64,000 bases of DNA, taken from contig JAVIAB010000049.1 of NCBI GenBank assembly GCA_032433765.1, forward strand, positions 18,247,169-18,311,168. The letters run 5' to 3'. Below are positions 1-12,519 of this stretch, in pieces; positions within the stretch are counted from its first letter, which is position 1, and the number at the start of each line of letters is the position of its first letter. Source of the DNA: Megaustenia siamemsis. Lineage: Eukaryota; Mollusca; Gastropoda; Stylommatophora; Ariophantidae. The notes beneath the pieces are model-generated. The model worked only from the letters and a program-made list of their open reading frames with translations, had not been told where the DNA came from and ran no database searches. Made by a program: the position numbers and the translations under genes.

Positions 1-175
1 ACTGAGTCTGGTTCCCTACATTTCCTGTGGAGTGTGACAATACACGAGAATATCCCCTTGAATGACATAAGCACTGGTATCCACTGCTCGCCAGCATTGA
101 TCTTGGTAAGTCCACAGACCTGTTTGATGACATCCGCTCGGCCTACCCATGATTTGCCTCTTTTTTAACCTGACA
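1..175 (-). mobile_element. I-like LINE fragment (RNase H-side part of ORF2)
   Basis: The segment aligns with the inside of the long LINE at 44729-47526, matching about 45450-45625 with scattered substitutions and indels, so it is a second, older copy in the same (-) orientation. It covers the stretch between reverse transcriptase and RNase H and is cut by the window start. No open frame survives. Confidence 0.8.
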
Positions 176-660
176 CCCTTTCCTGTGTTGTTTTGATGGT
201 TAAGTATGGGGATGTTTTTATGGATTCAGAAGCCTGTGAACTGATGCCCTTTGGCACATTGCCATGTAATGATATCTGCAGGTATTTCTGAGTTGCCTTG
301 TAGCTCCATATAAGGTGTTCATTTATCTGGTCTTTGAGGAAGTAGAGTTGATCTGATATCGGTTGAGCTTTGGATGTCTGGGAAATGAAAGTAGATCAAC
401 CACCAATAGAGAAATAGGAGTTAAAAAAGCACAGAACTAGGCTACAATACAAATTCAGCTTGTGGGTACAGTAAAGCTGGTGATGGGCAGAGTTAAATAT
501 TGTATGTTTGATCTTAGCCATTGGCTCTTAGATCCTGGTGATGAAATAACTAGAGTGAATTTTTATTTTCAGATTCTTACTGGAAAGGGTACATCTTGTC
601 GGTCCTAGAAGGTAATACAATGCAATAGGTCTTCTATATCAAAGTTCCAATCACCATAGA
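176..660. other. No gene recognised
   Basis: AT-rich sequence between a LINE fragment and the hAT element. The minus strand of about 200-350 has a short coding-like stretch, possibly more degenerate retroelement, but I could not assign it to a family. Confidence 0.4.
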
Positions 661-668
661 CATACACT

Positions 669-3248
669 TAGGGTTGCCAGATACACCGTTTTTTACGGAT
701 TTCTCCGTTTTTTTCACGTAATTCGATGACTCCGTTTTATCTTTGCCCGGAGTCGCTAAAACACCGTATTTTAACGCTCACGTAAATATTTTTTTAAATA
801 TAGATTAAATAATATATAAAATCGTAGTAAATAACATTAATTAAACCATTCGGCGGTTTGTTTTGTGTAATTGTTTCTGGATCATACTTTTAAGTGCGCA
901 AATTGTAGTTCCGCGCTAAAATATTGAAGCGATTTAATTTCCGTCCTAGCCCACGACAAGAATCAATTTATTTCCGATCGTCGATGTGTAAACACAGTTT
1001 CACCGCTCCATCCAATTCAATCCTCGCATCTACATATTATTAGTAAGTTTATTTTAAAGTTTGTTAACATTATTTTATAATGAGTGATATGGATTTAAAG
1101 AAGTCTCCTCCAAAGAAGAAATTAAAATTACAACTACAACACAAAGTTACAGTAAAGTGTGGGAAGAATCGTTTTCATGGGTTAAACCAGGACCTAACGA
1201 ACATCGAGCTTTCTGTGTGTTATGCAGAAAAGATTTTAGTATTTCTCATGGTGGACAAAGTGACTTAAAACAACATTCAGAATCTAAAACGCATAAACTA
1301 AAAGAAAAATGATGATATTAGTGTAAAGAAACTTTCACATTATTTTGTAAATGTAAACAATACATCAGAACACGATAATGTTGTCGCGAGTGAACTGGCT
1401 TTGGTTATCATGCAGTCAAAAATAATCAAAGTTATTCTAGCTTGGACTGTGGAAATAAGCTTGTGACACACATTTTTAAAGATTCTGTGACTGCTTCAAA
1501 AGTATCATGTGGGCGCACTAAAGCTGAAATGCTTGTCAAGAATGTTTTAGCACCCAGAAGTGTCAATGATTTTTTAGATATTTTAAAGTGTTCAGAACAA
1601 GGTGTGAGATTTTTTTTCATTGGCAACAGATGCCTCGAATAAGGGAAACAGGAAGATGTTTCCAGTTTGCCTTCGCTACTTTGACTCAGTGAAAGGAGTG
1701 CAGAATAAACTTCTGGATTTTATTGAAAATGCTGATGAAACTGTTTGTGGAGTTAGTCAGCTAGTGCTGCAGAGTTTAGAAAGACATAATCTTGATATAA
1801 ATCACATTTCATCATATAGTGCAGACAATGCAAGTGTCAATTTTGGAATTAGACATTCTGTATTTCAATTACTTTTGAAAAAGAATGAAATATATTGAAG
1901 GCCAATTGTACAAATCACATACTTCATAATGCAATCAAGTATGCTACAGACAAATTGGATATTGATGTAGAGAGCATAGTCCTCAAAATTTACAATCATT
2001 TCTCAGTTTCAGCAAAAAGAAGAGAGGAACTGAAATCATTTTTTAATTTTGTGGAAGTAGAATGGTCTGAAATATGGAGACATGTTCCAACGAGGTGGCT
2101 GTCTTTGACTCCAGCTGTAAATAGGCTTCTCCTAAATTTGGGTGCAATCAAAAGTTACTTCCAGAGTATTGATGACTGCCCAAAATTATTGAAATCTGTT
2201 TTTCTTATTGATGACCCTGAGCAAGCCATTTTGCCAGAGATTTATTTTCACTTTGTAAACAATGTTGGAAACTTGTTGGATGCTGTTAAGAAAACACTAG
2301 AAAGTTGTGAATTGAGTGTCTTGGGGACATTCAAACATATGTACATTTTGAACGAAAAGCTTAAACAGAGAATAAAAGACAGTTTTTTATGGCAGCAATG
2401 CAAATGAACTTATTAATGATTTGTCTGTAACACTGCAAAAAAAAATATCAAGTGATTTTAACAAATTTTACAATGATATGCTTCAGTATCTTGACAAAAG
2501 GTTTGATGTGACTGCCAAAAATCCATATTCATCATTGGCAGCTTTTGCTTTGGATAAAGAAATTCATTTTGAAGATTTGGAAACTGCGGTGTGTATTCTG
2601 AAATTGAAAGATCACATATGTGTTGATGCCATGTATGAAGAGTTCTGTGACTTTCAGAGTGCTCTATGTGAAAGTATTAACAAAGATAACAGTGATATCA
2701 CAAACTGGTTACATTTTTTTTCTGTTGTGCCAGAACATAAAGTGCTAAACATTTCAAAGATTGTTGGATTTTTATTTAGCATACCAGGATCAAATGCCTT
2801 TGTTGAGAAGATATTCTCCTTAATGAAAAACAAATGGAATGACACAAGAAATAGGTGTAGCCAAGAACTGATTGAAGCAGAGCTCAGAGTCATGGTTAAT
2901 TTTGACAATTCATGTGCTGATTTTTTTAAATTTGTCAAAACTGATGCAAGATTATTGAAAGCTGGCAAATCCTCAAGCAAATACAATTAAAATGCCTCTA
3001 GAAACACCAGGTGAGTTTTTTAAATTTAAATAAGAAAATTGTCTTTGCAGAATATGAGCATTGTTTTATTTCTAGTTTCTGTATATAATTTTTCATAAAT
3101 TTGTTTGAATATAAAGGCGAATTCATTGTCACTACCGGTAACAATATACAAAATCATTTGTTCGTAAATATGTAATTAAAATTGAAGAAAAAAAATTCAG
3201 CGTAAAAGTACTCCTTTTTTTTTTTTTTTTTTAAATCTGGCAACCCTA
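669..3248 (+). mobile_element. hAT-superfamily DNA transposon, degenerate
   Basis: The element begins TAGGGTTGCCAGAT and ends with the exact reverse complement ATCTGGCAACCCTA. It is flanked by a perfect 8-bp direct repeat, CATACACT, at 661-668 and 3249-3256, which is the target duplication length of hAT elements. It is 2580 bp long and holds one broken transposase gene. The intact TIRs and TSD say the ends have not been rearranged since insertion, while the coding region has decayed. Confidence 0.92.
1080..2990 (+). pseudogene. hAT transposase, frameshifted
   Basis: The transposase would bind element ends and catalyse excision and integration. Reading frames change near 1145, 1312, 1430, 1620, 1895 and 2410, with stops between. 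In order there is a lysine-rich start, a BED/TTF-like zinc finger near 1195-1300 (C-x2-C then H-x-H spaced residues, in the frame of 1148), a central region, and a C-terminal hAT dimerisation segment around 2735-2960 with the typical SIPGSNAFVEKIFSLMKNKW stretch. The order and length fit the family (about 600 residues). Several indels and stops make it a dead copy. It lies entirely inside the 669-3248 element. Confidence 0.88.
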
Positions 3249-3256
3249 CATACACT

Positions 3257-5039
3257 GTTGCTATATAACTCTATAGAAATAATACAGTGATGTTTTGATC
3301 CATTTTGAGTTGCTAAGTTGTTTTCTCCAAATTTATTTACTTTTGGACATGACAAACAAATCCCAGCTTGCAACTAATGAGTTAAGTAGAAAAATCATAA
3401 AAATACATATAGTGTCTATATCAAAAAAGATTACATATTCATTTTCTAATCATCCAATTTTTTAATAAATAATTCAATAACTATATTTCTCTCTGTATTT
3501 TATCTCCCCCCCCCCCCCCTCCCCTGCGCTTATATCTCTCTTTCTTCCCCTGTATCTCATTTTCTTTCAGTCTCTCAATAAATGTATGACACTCTTAAAT
3601 TAGAAAATGTTAACTAATCAGGGTTTCCCTTTGAGATCATTATAGATATTTCATTTCTATATCTGCCACATCACACCTTGATTCATCCTTCAACAAATAT
3701 AAGATACAAATTCTGCATCATTATTACAATAAAATTATATGATACGATCAAAGAGATATTGACAATAACACAAATTCTGCATTATTATTACAATAAATTT
3801 ATATGTTACAAGTAAGAGATGTTCACAATAACATAAACTTAAATATCAAATTGCATTTTTAATTTGTGTCCCGTTGTTTCAGACTCAGACTTTCAACAAA
3901 GAAATATTAAGAAATGGTTGAGGTGCTCTTTTAACACCGTAGAAGATCACCTTAAATAATTTACTTTCAATTTCCTCAAACACATCTCTGAGGAGTTGAT
4001 TTTCAATGCCTCTTCATATTAAAACAAAATGTGGAAGATGGCATGATCTTTGTTTTAGAAACATTCCGCCATACATTTTGAAAGTGGTTGTCCAGATGCA
4101 TCATTCTTCATCAGAAATGTTATTCAATATTACATTAGATTTATAACTGATAATCCTCTTTCAATGTATTCAATTTACTTTATTTAAATGTCTTTTTTAT
4201 GAAAATATGACCACAAAAGAAAGATTTATAACCACTAGAATGAACCATCACAGAAGAATGCTGAATGTAACAAAAAGATATGACATGCATGGCAAAGATA
4301 TTAAAAAGAAAAGCAGATGTCAGACCAATTCTGAGTTTCATTTAAAAACACAAAATTAACTAATTTTGACATAGCATCCTAAGCATCAGAGGAAACAGCA
4401 AAAAAATAAAACAGCATCCAACAGTAAACAGATGAATCAGCAGAAACAGAAAAGAGCATCCAACAGCAATCAGATGAAACAGTGAAATAAAATAAAAAAG
4501 ATGACCTCTAAGATGGTGCAGTGAAAATTCAAATAAGAAAAATGATTTCAAACAAGTTGATAAGTGGCAAATAAATAATTAATGAAATTAATGGCAGAAG
4601 ATCTCAAATACCATTGCTGTCATGTGACATGACAACAAGCAAGCAGTGGTAGATGTGTAAAATAAACACAAAATGGTATTAAGAACATTACGTTATACAC
4701 TATAATTAGACCTCTTTATCCATTTTAAGATGTGTACTTGCCTGCTTTTTGTGTTGTTATTTTATAATATTATCTGTTGGTTTGTAGCTGATGAAGGTTT
4801 TTGCTGAAATGTAATTTGTCTCATCTTTCTATAGATTTACTTTTCTGTAGCTCTTCTTGCATCACCAGGTGATATTCAATATATTGTATATTTTATATTT
4901 GTCCCTTATCTCCAAGCAATGGAAGAGTGGACTTATGATGCAGAAAAGTAAGCCAATTTTTGGCAAAATGATATCATTATTGACAAAGAATGAAATCACA
5001 ACATATTTAAAAAAAGAACTTGAAAACTAGATTTTGGAA
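3257..5039. other. Intergenic AT-rich sequence with small repeats
   Basis: No gene is supported. There is a C homopolymer near 3507-3519, a diverged tandem duplication of about 60 bp near 3705-3830 (units starting AAATTCTGCATYATTATTAC), and three rough units beginning AGCATCCWA near 4374-4460. A hammerhead-like motif at 4788-4825 is listed separately. Confidence 0.5.
4788..4825 (+). other. Hammerhead ribozyme-like core, speculative
   Basis: The strand shows CTGATGA at 4788-4794, a very short stem II, GAAA at 4806-4809, an ATG/CAT stem III, and a C at 4825 in the cleavage position. Stem I pairing is poor and stem II has only about one or two good pairs. Hammerheads of this kind are known from Penelope-like and other retroelements. 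It may be chance. Confidence 0.25.
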
Positions 5040-8000
5040 TAGCTAATAAATTAAATGTGCCTGTGTGCTGCAAGGCACAAAGGGGTGTTAACAATAGTGG
5101 CGCTGTTTCTTACCATGCATATTCATAAGAGGTGACTAAGGAGAGTTGGATTGGGACTGGCTAGCCTTTACTGTAAAAAAAAATAAGCCTAAAAAAACTT
5201 CACAAATATGGACAAGTCAAAGAAAAGAATAAAAATAAATTTGCCATCCAGGTAAGATAAAGGCTCTCTGTTTAAGAGATGTATGACGCAATTCAGAGAA
5301 AGTCTTAAGGAGTCTGGGTTGCTGACTCACCTTTTATCTACCAGGAAATCCTCCAGAATTGGCACCTGGAATGTATGTACCCTAAATGAACAAGAAAAAG
5401 CTGCACAGGTAGCAACAGAAATTAGAAATTACAAAGTAGATATTCTAGGAATGTGTGAAACAAGATGGCTAGGAATGTAAAGGATAAAACTAAATACAGG
5501 AGAGATGATTTTATCATCAGGACACTGGGAACCTGGAGCACAACATAGTCAAGGAGTTATTATAATGTTATCAAGGGGGGGAATGCACAGAAGACACTGG
5601 TAGAATGGGAAGCAGTAGGGCCAAGACTAATGAGAGCAACATTTAAAACAACAAAAAACAAAGTAAAAATACACATTATCCAATGCAACGCACTAACCAA
5701 TGATAAGGATGTTAAAGTTAAAGGTGAATTCTATAAACAGTTGCAATGTCAGATGGATAAAACGAGCCAAGGATATTATAATCTTGATGGGAGATCTAAA
5801 TGCAAAAGTAGGATCAGACAACAGAAGCTTCGAAGAGATTATGGGAAAACCATGGACTTGGAGATATAAATGAGAATAGAGAGATATTCGTGAGCTTCTG
5901 TGCTCTTAATCAAATGAGCCTAGGAGGAACAATATTCCAACATAAAAATACATAAAGCTACATGGGTGTCATCAGATCATAGAACGAAGAATTAAATTGC
6001 CCACATATGTATTAATAATAAAAGTTGAAGTCATCCTTACAGAATGTAAAAGTATATAGAGGAGCAAATATGGCTGCTAGCCAAACTTAAACTTAAACTA
6101 AAAAGATACTACAACAAATAAGGGCAGAAAGTATTTCAATGTATAATTTCTTAAAGAACAAGGAATTAAAGACAAATTTGCAGTCATAATATCAACAAAT
6201 ACCAAGTCCTCCAACAACTAGAAAATACAATCAATATAGAAGATCATTGGAAACAGGTAAAGGATATATGGAAAGAGGCATACGAAGAAATGCTGAGGGT
6301 AAAGAGACCGCCAGAATAAGTTATGGATGACAGCAGAGAACCTGGATAAAATTAAAGAAAGAAAGAATAAGAAAGCAGACATAAATAAAAGCAAAATGAG
6401 AAGTGATAGAGCCAAGACACAGGAAGCTTACACAGAAGTGAACAAAGAAATAAGATGCATTAAAAGGGATAAGAGGAAATATATAGATGAACTAGTTAAA
6501 GAGGCAGAGGAAGCAGCAAATAAAGGGAATATGAAAGAACTGTACAACAGCACAAAGAAATTAAGTGGAAAATACAAACAGATAAATGCCTTTATTAAAG
6601 ATAAGAAAGGAAATCTGCTTAGTAATATAAGGGAACTAATGGAGAGATGGAAAGAGCACTTTGAAGAACTTTTGAACAGACCCGGGCTCAAATAACCCTC
6701 CAGATATACAACCAGCAGAAGAAGAGTTACACATTAACTGTGAAAACCAAGCAAGGAAAAAATAATGAAAGCCAGCAAGCTATTAAAAAATGGTAAAGCC
6801 ACAGGACCAGGTGAAATTCCTTCGGAAGCCATCAAAGCAGATATTAACACCTCTACCAAGATGCTACATAATCTATTAGATAAAATTTGGGAGAGGGAAG
6901 AAATACACAAAGACTGAAAAGAAGGTTTATATGATCAAACTTCCAAAGAAAGGAAGTTTACAGCAGTGCACAAATTATAGGGGAATTATGCTATCAGTGC
7001 CAGAAAAGATATTAAGCAGAATCATTCTGGAGAGACAAAAACAGGTTTAGAGAAACATTTGAGAGATGAATAAGCAGGCTTTAGGGAAACAGATCATGTG
7101 TTGATCAAATAACTACCCTATGTATAATAATTGAACAAAGTTAGAACTACAGTCCCCACTTTATATTGGATTCATAGATTACGAAAAGGCATTTCAGAGT
7201 TTAGACAGAGGAATGCTTTGCAAGTTGCTGAGTCAATGCGGAATCCCCACAAAATTTATTAATCTGATAAGAATAATGTATGAAGAAATGAAATGTAGTG
7301 TGGTAAATGAAGGGCAGCTTACAAAAGCATTTGAAATAAAAAATAGGAGTAAGGTAGGGATGCCTTCTATCTCCATTTCTCTTTCTACTGGCCATAGATT
7401 GGATTATAAAAATAACTCAAAACAGAAATGGAAACCAGTGGTCACTGACCAAGCTACTTGATGAATTTGACTTTGCTGATGACATAGCTCTCCTATCACA
7501 CAAACATCAACAGATGCAAGATAAAATGAGCATACTTGATGAGAGATCACAACAGATAGGAATGAAAATAGAGATCAGAACAAATTATGAGAATTAATGC
7601 AGTTGGCAATAACCAAATAAAATTAGGAGAAATATCAGTACTAAACATACAATCTTACATATATCTTGGCAGTAATATAGACAAAGAGGGAGGAACAGAA
7701 AGTGATACCAAAATAAGGATATCAAAAGCAAGAGGAACATTTCTTCCACTGGGAAACATATGGAAGTCCAAAGAAATTAGGTTAAACACTAAAATAAAAA
7801 TTGTCAACTCCAATGTTAAGTTAGTCTTAATATAAGACTGTGAAACATGGAGAACACACAAATTTCAATCATGAAGATACAGACTTTCATTAATGGATGC
7901 TTACACAGAATAAAAGAATGGAAATGGCAGGACACAATCACTAACATAGAATTATGAAAATGTACCAGTTAAATACCAGGGATGAAGAGATACAGCGATG

Positions 8001-8260
8001 ACAATGGTGTGGGAAAGGACACACACTATGGAAGCCAACTGAGAGTATTACACAACATGCCCTTTTTTGGAAAACCAGGGAAAAATACAAAGAGGAAGAC
8101 CAAGGAATTCTTGGAGAAGACAGATAGAAGCAGAGATGAAGATGTTGAGGAAGACTTGGAATGACCTTAAAAGAATGGTAAGAAACAGAACGCCTTGGAA
8201 AGCGTTTGTTGAAGATCTATGCTCCACAGGGAGCTGAAAAGTAGAATAAGAAGAATAAGT
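5040..8260 (+). mobile_element. RTE-like LINE, nearly full-length but decayed
   Basis: A LINE in sense orientation with a 5' leader-like region (about 5085-5180), an apurinic endonuclease start near 5355-5480, a basic linker near 6327-6695, reverse transcriptase from about 6770 to 7560 including the FADD catalytic box at 7472-7483, and a post-RT segment to about 8225. The 3' end reads GAGCTGAAAAGTAG followed by GAATAA-type repeats, matching the microsatellite-like tail of this clade. The same 3' end recurs at 42606-43116 and 51665-53145 on the minus strand. Confidence 0.85.
5355..8225 (+). pseudogene. LINE endonuclease-reverse transcriptase ORF remnant
   Basis: Original role: target nicking and target-primed reverse transcription of the LINE RNA. 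Visible pieces are the endonuclease N-terminus RIGTWNVCTLNEQEKA with a downstream ILGMCETRW motif, a lysine/glutamate-rich linker, an RT palm block with DFADDIALLS at about 7469-7498, a following YIYLGSNIDKEGG block at about 7656, and the C-terminal GHTLWKPTESITQ block near 8014-8060. Frames shift at least six times and stops are frequent, so it cannot encode a working enzyme. Confidence 0.85.
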
Positions 8261-8854
8261 TAAATGCCACAGAAGTGAAATGTGTCAGATAAATCATGGG
8301 AGCCAGCTTGACAGACAAAATCAGAAGTAAAGAACTAAGAATTAGGTATGGGACACCTCCAAAAAATATATAATTAAACAATGAATTCAATAGGCCATGA
8401 ATCAAGACAGAAACAACCAAACACAATCCATACAGTTATTAAAAAATGCTATAAAACAAAATAACCAAGAGGATACCACTCAAATATGTTGGATAGACAG
8501 AATACTAAAAAGAAATGTAAAAGCAGAAGAGGAAATCAAAGAGCAAAACTCTGTAAACTATTTCTCACCTAGATGTGAAAATAAAATCAGGAAGGAAAGA
8601 AGAGGCAGAAGAAACGTTCTACTTATTATAGATGAAGCAAACCACAGACCCATGTCAAGAACACTCTTTACCACCAAAACTGTAAAAATACAAGTGAAGA
8701 GAAACAGAACAGAACAGAGCTGAGGCACAGATTGCAGGGTAGTAGTTCTTTCCTCTCTCATTTGATTTAACCATGAGAAAGATATAGTTTGTGGCCACAA
8801 CATTTTGTGTTGTTGATTATTACTGCAAAGTTGTCATCATTATTAATACCAAGT
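8261..8854. other. No gene recognised
   Basis: A-rich sequence downstream of the LINE tail. A 108-codon open stretch (8397-8723, + strand) is basic and asparagine/lysine-rich, has no motif I recognise, and is probably fortuitous in A-rich DNA. Confidence 0.4.
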
Positions 8855-8870
8855 ACCATGCTTGCTGGGG

Positions 8871-9129
8871 AGCCATGATAGCTCAGTGGTTAGTGAACTG
8901 GAGTACAAAGGATAAGAGATAGGGTTTTGATCACAACCAACAGCTTCCGGGTTCACCCAGCCTTAAATGGGTACCAGATTTTTTCTGGTAAAGTAAGCGG
9001 CACGGGCGTAATGCCGACCACATTACCCAAAAAATCATGTGCTGAAGGTCTGTAAAATTTATGGTCACTAACACCATATTCCCTATAAGCCACTTGGCGT
9101 GACAGGAGCACTTTACTTTTTTTTTTTTA
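8871..9129 (+). mobile_element. tRNA-derived SINE with TSD
   Basis: The head has a tRNA-like A box (TAGCTCAGTGGTTAG) and a degenerate B box near 8930. The body contains GACCACATTACCC and GGTCACTAACACCATATTCC, shared with copies at 13234-13467, 13611-14092 and 42316-42594. It ends in a T-rich tail. A 16-bp flanking duplication (ACCATGCTTGCTGGGG at 8855-8870, ACCACGCTTGCTGGGG at 9130-9145) has 15 of 16 matches, as expected of LINE-mobilised SINEs. Confidence 0.85.
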
Positions 9130-9314
9130 ACCACGCTTGCTGGGGTAGGTGATCATGTTCTCCATAATTTTTTTATATCTGTATTTTTTTTTCCATTTTG
9201 ACTAACAAATAGAGCATTTATGAAATTGTTTTGCATCTTTTCTCTATTTCAGCTCTAATGGCTACCTACTACAACTTTTTCAGTTGTCTTAGCAGTCACC
9301 AAATAAAAAAAAAA

Positions 9315-11499
9315 AAAAAAAAATCACAGCTGTCACAATATTCACAGCTGCAAGAAAATATCCCAGCTGTCACAATATATCACAGTTGTCTCAAAATATT
9401 CCAGCTGTTACAAAATGTCTTAGTTGTCACAGAATACCCAGCTGTCACAAAATATCCTAGCTGTCACAAAATATCCTAGCTGACATAAAATATCTGAATT
9501 GTCACAAAATATCTCAGTTGTGAAAAATATCAAAGATGTAACACAATATTTCAGGTGTCAGAAATATCCCACATGCAATAAAGTATCACAGTGGTAAAAA
9601 AATTCCAGCTGTCACAACAGTAAGAAAATATCCCAGCAGTAACAAAATATTCTGGCTGTCATACAATATATCAGCTGTACCAAATATTCCTGATGTAATA
9701 AAATATATTCCAGCAGTCAAAATATATCTCAGTTCACGCAAAATATCCCAGCTGCAAAAAAATGTCAGCTGTCACAGAATATATAATTTGTCACAAAATA
9801 TCACAGCTGTCACGAAATATCTCAGTTATCATAAAATTCCCAGATGTCACAAAATATCCCAGATGTCACAAAAAATCCCAGAAGTAACAAATATCCTAGC
9901 AGTAACAAATATCCCAGCAGTAACAAAATATACAACTATCACAAAATATACAACTATCACAAAATATCCCAGTTATCACAAAATCATCCTGCTGTCTCAA
10001 ATTGGCACACAGTAGTAACAAAATATACACTAAACTATCACAAAATATCCTGGCTATCACAAAATCATCCAACTGTCTCAAATTGGCCACAGCAGTAAAC
10101 AAAATATCCCAGTAAAAAAATATCCAAGCAGTAGCAAAATATCCCAGCAGTAGCAAAATATCCCAGTAGTAGCAAAATATCCCAGTAGTAGCAAAATATC
10201 CTTGCTATTACAAAATATCCCTGCTATTAACAAATATCCCAGGCGTGACAAAATATCCCAGGCGTGACAAAATATCCCAGTCGTACCAAAATATACAGTC
10301 GTAACATAATATCCCAGTTGTAACATAATATCCCAGTTGTCAAAAATAACCCAGCTTTCACAAAATATCCCAGCTGTCAAAAATACCTAAGTTGTCACAA
10401 AATGTCCTCAGTTGTTACAAAATGCTACAGCTGTAACACAATCCAGCTGTCATTAACACTCCAGCTGTCATAAAACATCCCAGCTGTCATAAAACATCCA
10501 AGCTGTCACAAAACATCACGGTTGTCACAAACCATCACAGTTGTCACAAAATACCCCAGCTGTCGCAAAATCTCATTTGCCACAAAATATCTTAGTTGTC
10601 ACAAGATATCAAAGCTACAACACACTTGTTGTCAGAAAACATCCCACATGCAAAAGAGTATACCAGTGGTAAAAAAATATTCCAACGTCACAAGTTGTCA
10701 CAGCAGTAACAAAATATTCTGAATGTCACAAAATATACCAGCAGTACCAAAATATCCCTAATGTAATAAAATATATTCCAGCAGTAAAATATATCTCAGT
10801 TCACACAAAATATCCAAGCTGCAAAATATCCCAGCTGTCACAGAATAAATTATTTGTCACAAAATATCACAGCTATCATAAATATTCCAGATGTCACAAT
10901 ATCCCAGATGTCACAAAATATCCCAGCAGTAATAAAATATCACACAGTAGTAAAAATAAGCAGCTGTCACAATATATCACGCGCCAAGAAAATATCCCAG
11001 CTGTCACAATATATCACAGTTGTCTTAAATATTCCAGCTGTTACAAAATGTCTTAGTTGTCACAGAATACCCCAGCTGTCACCACAAAATATCCTAGCTG
11101 ACATAAATATCTGAATGTCACAAAATATCTCAGTTGTGAAAAATATCAAAGATTAACACATATTTTCAGGTGTCAGAAAATATCCCACATGCAATAAAGT
11201 ATCACAGTGGGTAAAAAAATATTCCAGCTGTCACAACAGTAAGAAAAATACCAGCAGTAACAAAATATTCTGGCTGTCATACAATATATCAGCTGTACCA
11301 AAATATCCCTGATGTAATAAAAAATAAATTCCAGCAGTCAAAATATATCTCAGTTCACGCAAAATATCCCAGCTGCAAAAAAAATGTTAGCTGTCACAGA
11401 ATATATAATTTGTCACAAAATATCACACTGTCACGAAAATATCTCAGTTATCATAAAATTTCCCAGATGTCACAAAATATCCCAGATGTCACAAAAAAA
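9315..11499. repeat. 19-bp minisatellite with higher-order structure
   Basis: Roughly 110 degenerate units of CACAAAATATCCCAGCTGT. A run of about 540 bp (9330-9870) is repeated in the same unit order at about 10960-11499, with a more diverged third version near 10560-10930. The first and last versions differ largely by one-base indels in A or C runs. The array stops at an assembly gap. Confidence 0.9.
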
Positions 11500-11599
11500 N
11501 NNNNNNNNNNNNNNNNNNNNNNNNNNNNNNNNNNNNNNNNNNNNNNNNNNNNNNNNNNNNNNNNNNNNNNNNNNNNNNNNNNNNNNNNNNNNNNNNNNN
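11500..11599. other. Assembly gap of 100 Ns
   Basis: Exactly 100 N characters, a conventional placeholder for unknown size. It sits inside the repeated 540-bp block of the minisatellite, so it is likely a break caused by the repeat. Confidence 0.98.
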
Positions 11600-11604
11600 C
11601 TAAC

Positions 11605-11975
11605 CGCCCCAACGCTCTGTACGACATATGAATCGTCTCACGAGTGTGTTCTCACATGCTTTTGAAAGTTAAAACTTGTTGTAAACCTTATACCACACAC
11701 ATAACAAATGTCAGGTTTCTTTCATGTATGTGTCCGTCTATGTGTATTGTGTGGTATGAAAGTGAGAAAACCCCAAATCTAGCTCTCCAGCTTTCAACTT
11801 TTATCTGGGAGTGGATAAATTGTCCCACTAGTTTACACAAAAAGCGATACTTATAGATTCTCGTGTTTGTGTAAACATCGGTGATTTTAACTGACTTAAA
11901 TGTGTAAAGCTGTCAACACAATTATCACGCCTGCAGGCTCACTTTTGTGTGTGTAAACGTATGTGATTTTTAGAT
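11605..11975 (-). pseudogene. C2H2 zinc-finger gene relic
   Basis: Reading the minus strand gives remnants of consecutive C2H2 fingers in shifting frames. One is complete (CYVCGIRFTTSFNFQKHVRTH, about 11635-11700: C-x2-C-x12-H-x3-H). A second near 11895-11965 has both cysteines and the SFTHLSQLK helix, but its two histidines read as P and Q. Linker positions that are normally TGEKP contain stop codons. Other finger-like stretches lie between. C2H2 arrays bind DNA; this one has at least three in-frame stops and a frame change. The gap cuts it off on the low-coordinate side, so its full extent is unknown. Confidence 0.65.
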
Positions 11976-12519
11976 TTATGTAGCACATGTTTTTTTAAAA
12001 AAATAATAATCTTTTTTCATTTTTTCAAATTTAAAATCATCACAGTACATAAAAATAATTACATTGATATGATTCAATAATGGGAGTGAAAGATGTTTAC
12101 ATATATTTTAGATGTAATTAAGAGGTCATAAGATATTACATCACACGACCAGGATTTCCAGGAGCACAAGAGGCGACCGAAGACAAAAACACCCCAACAT
12201 GTCAGTTTATTTAAGGGGGGTGGGGGGGGTGTGACGTCACAGTTTATTTTGGGAGGTGTGACGTCACACCCCCTGGCGCCTTCCGCCTGTCACCAACGAA
12301 TATAGCAAACGGAAAGGAAAGACTTGAACGATGTGTCTTTCTAAATGAATATTGGAAATTCATTCATTCATTCTCACAAATTAAATTATGTTTGTTTTAA
12401 AGATGAACATTGATTTTTTATTATAAAACGGTACAAACAGGTTGGCATTAAACGTTTTGAATTGGAAAACGTCATCATTTCTACACAGGTCCACACTAAA
12501 TTTCTATATTCGGATATTA
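11976..12519. other. No gene; possible regulatory patch
   Basis: AT-rich sequence enclosing a short G-rich, CpG-containing patch at about 12145-12300 that carries two CRE palindromes. Nothing else is recognised. Confidence 0.4.
12232..12266. promoter_or_regulatory. Pair of full CRE palindromes
   Basis: TGACGTCA occurs at 12232-12239 and again at 12259-12266, each embedded in GTGTGACGTCAC and preceded by a G-rich run. This is the consensus for CREB/ATF factors. Both sit in a local direct duplication (TTTATTT-G-run-GTGTGACGTCAC). No start site was identified nearby, so function is unproven. Confidence 0.4.

Noticed and set aside
8397..8723. 108-codon basic open frame
   Set aside because: A-rich composition, no motif, no second copy or splice context.
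9315..11499. CRISPR-like array of short repeats
   Set aside because: Units are contiguous with no unique spacers, and the genome is eukaryotic.
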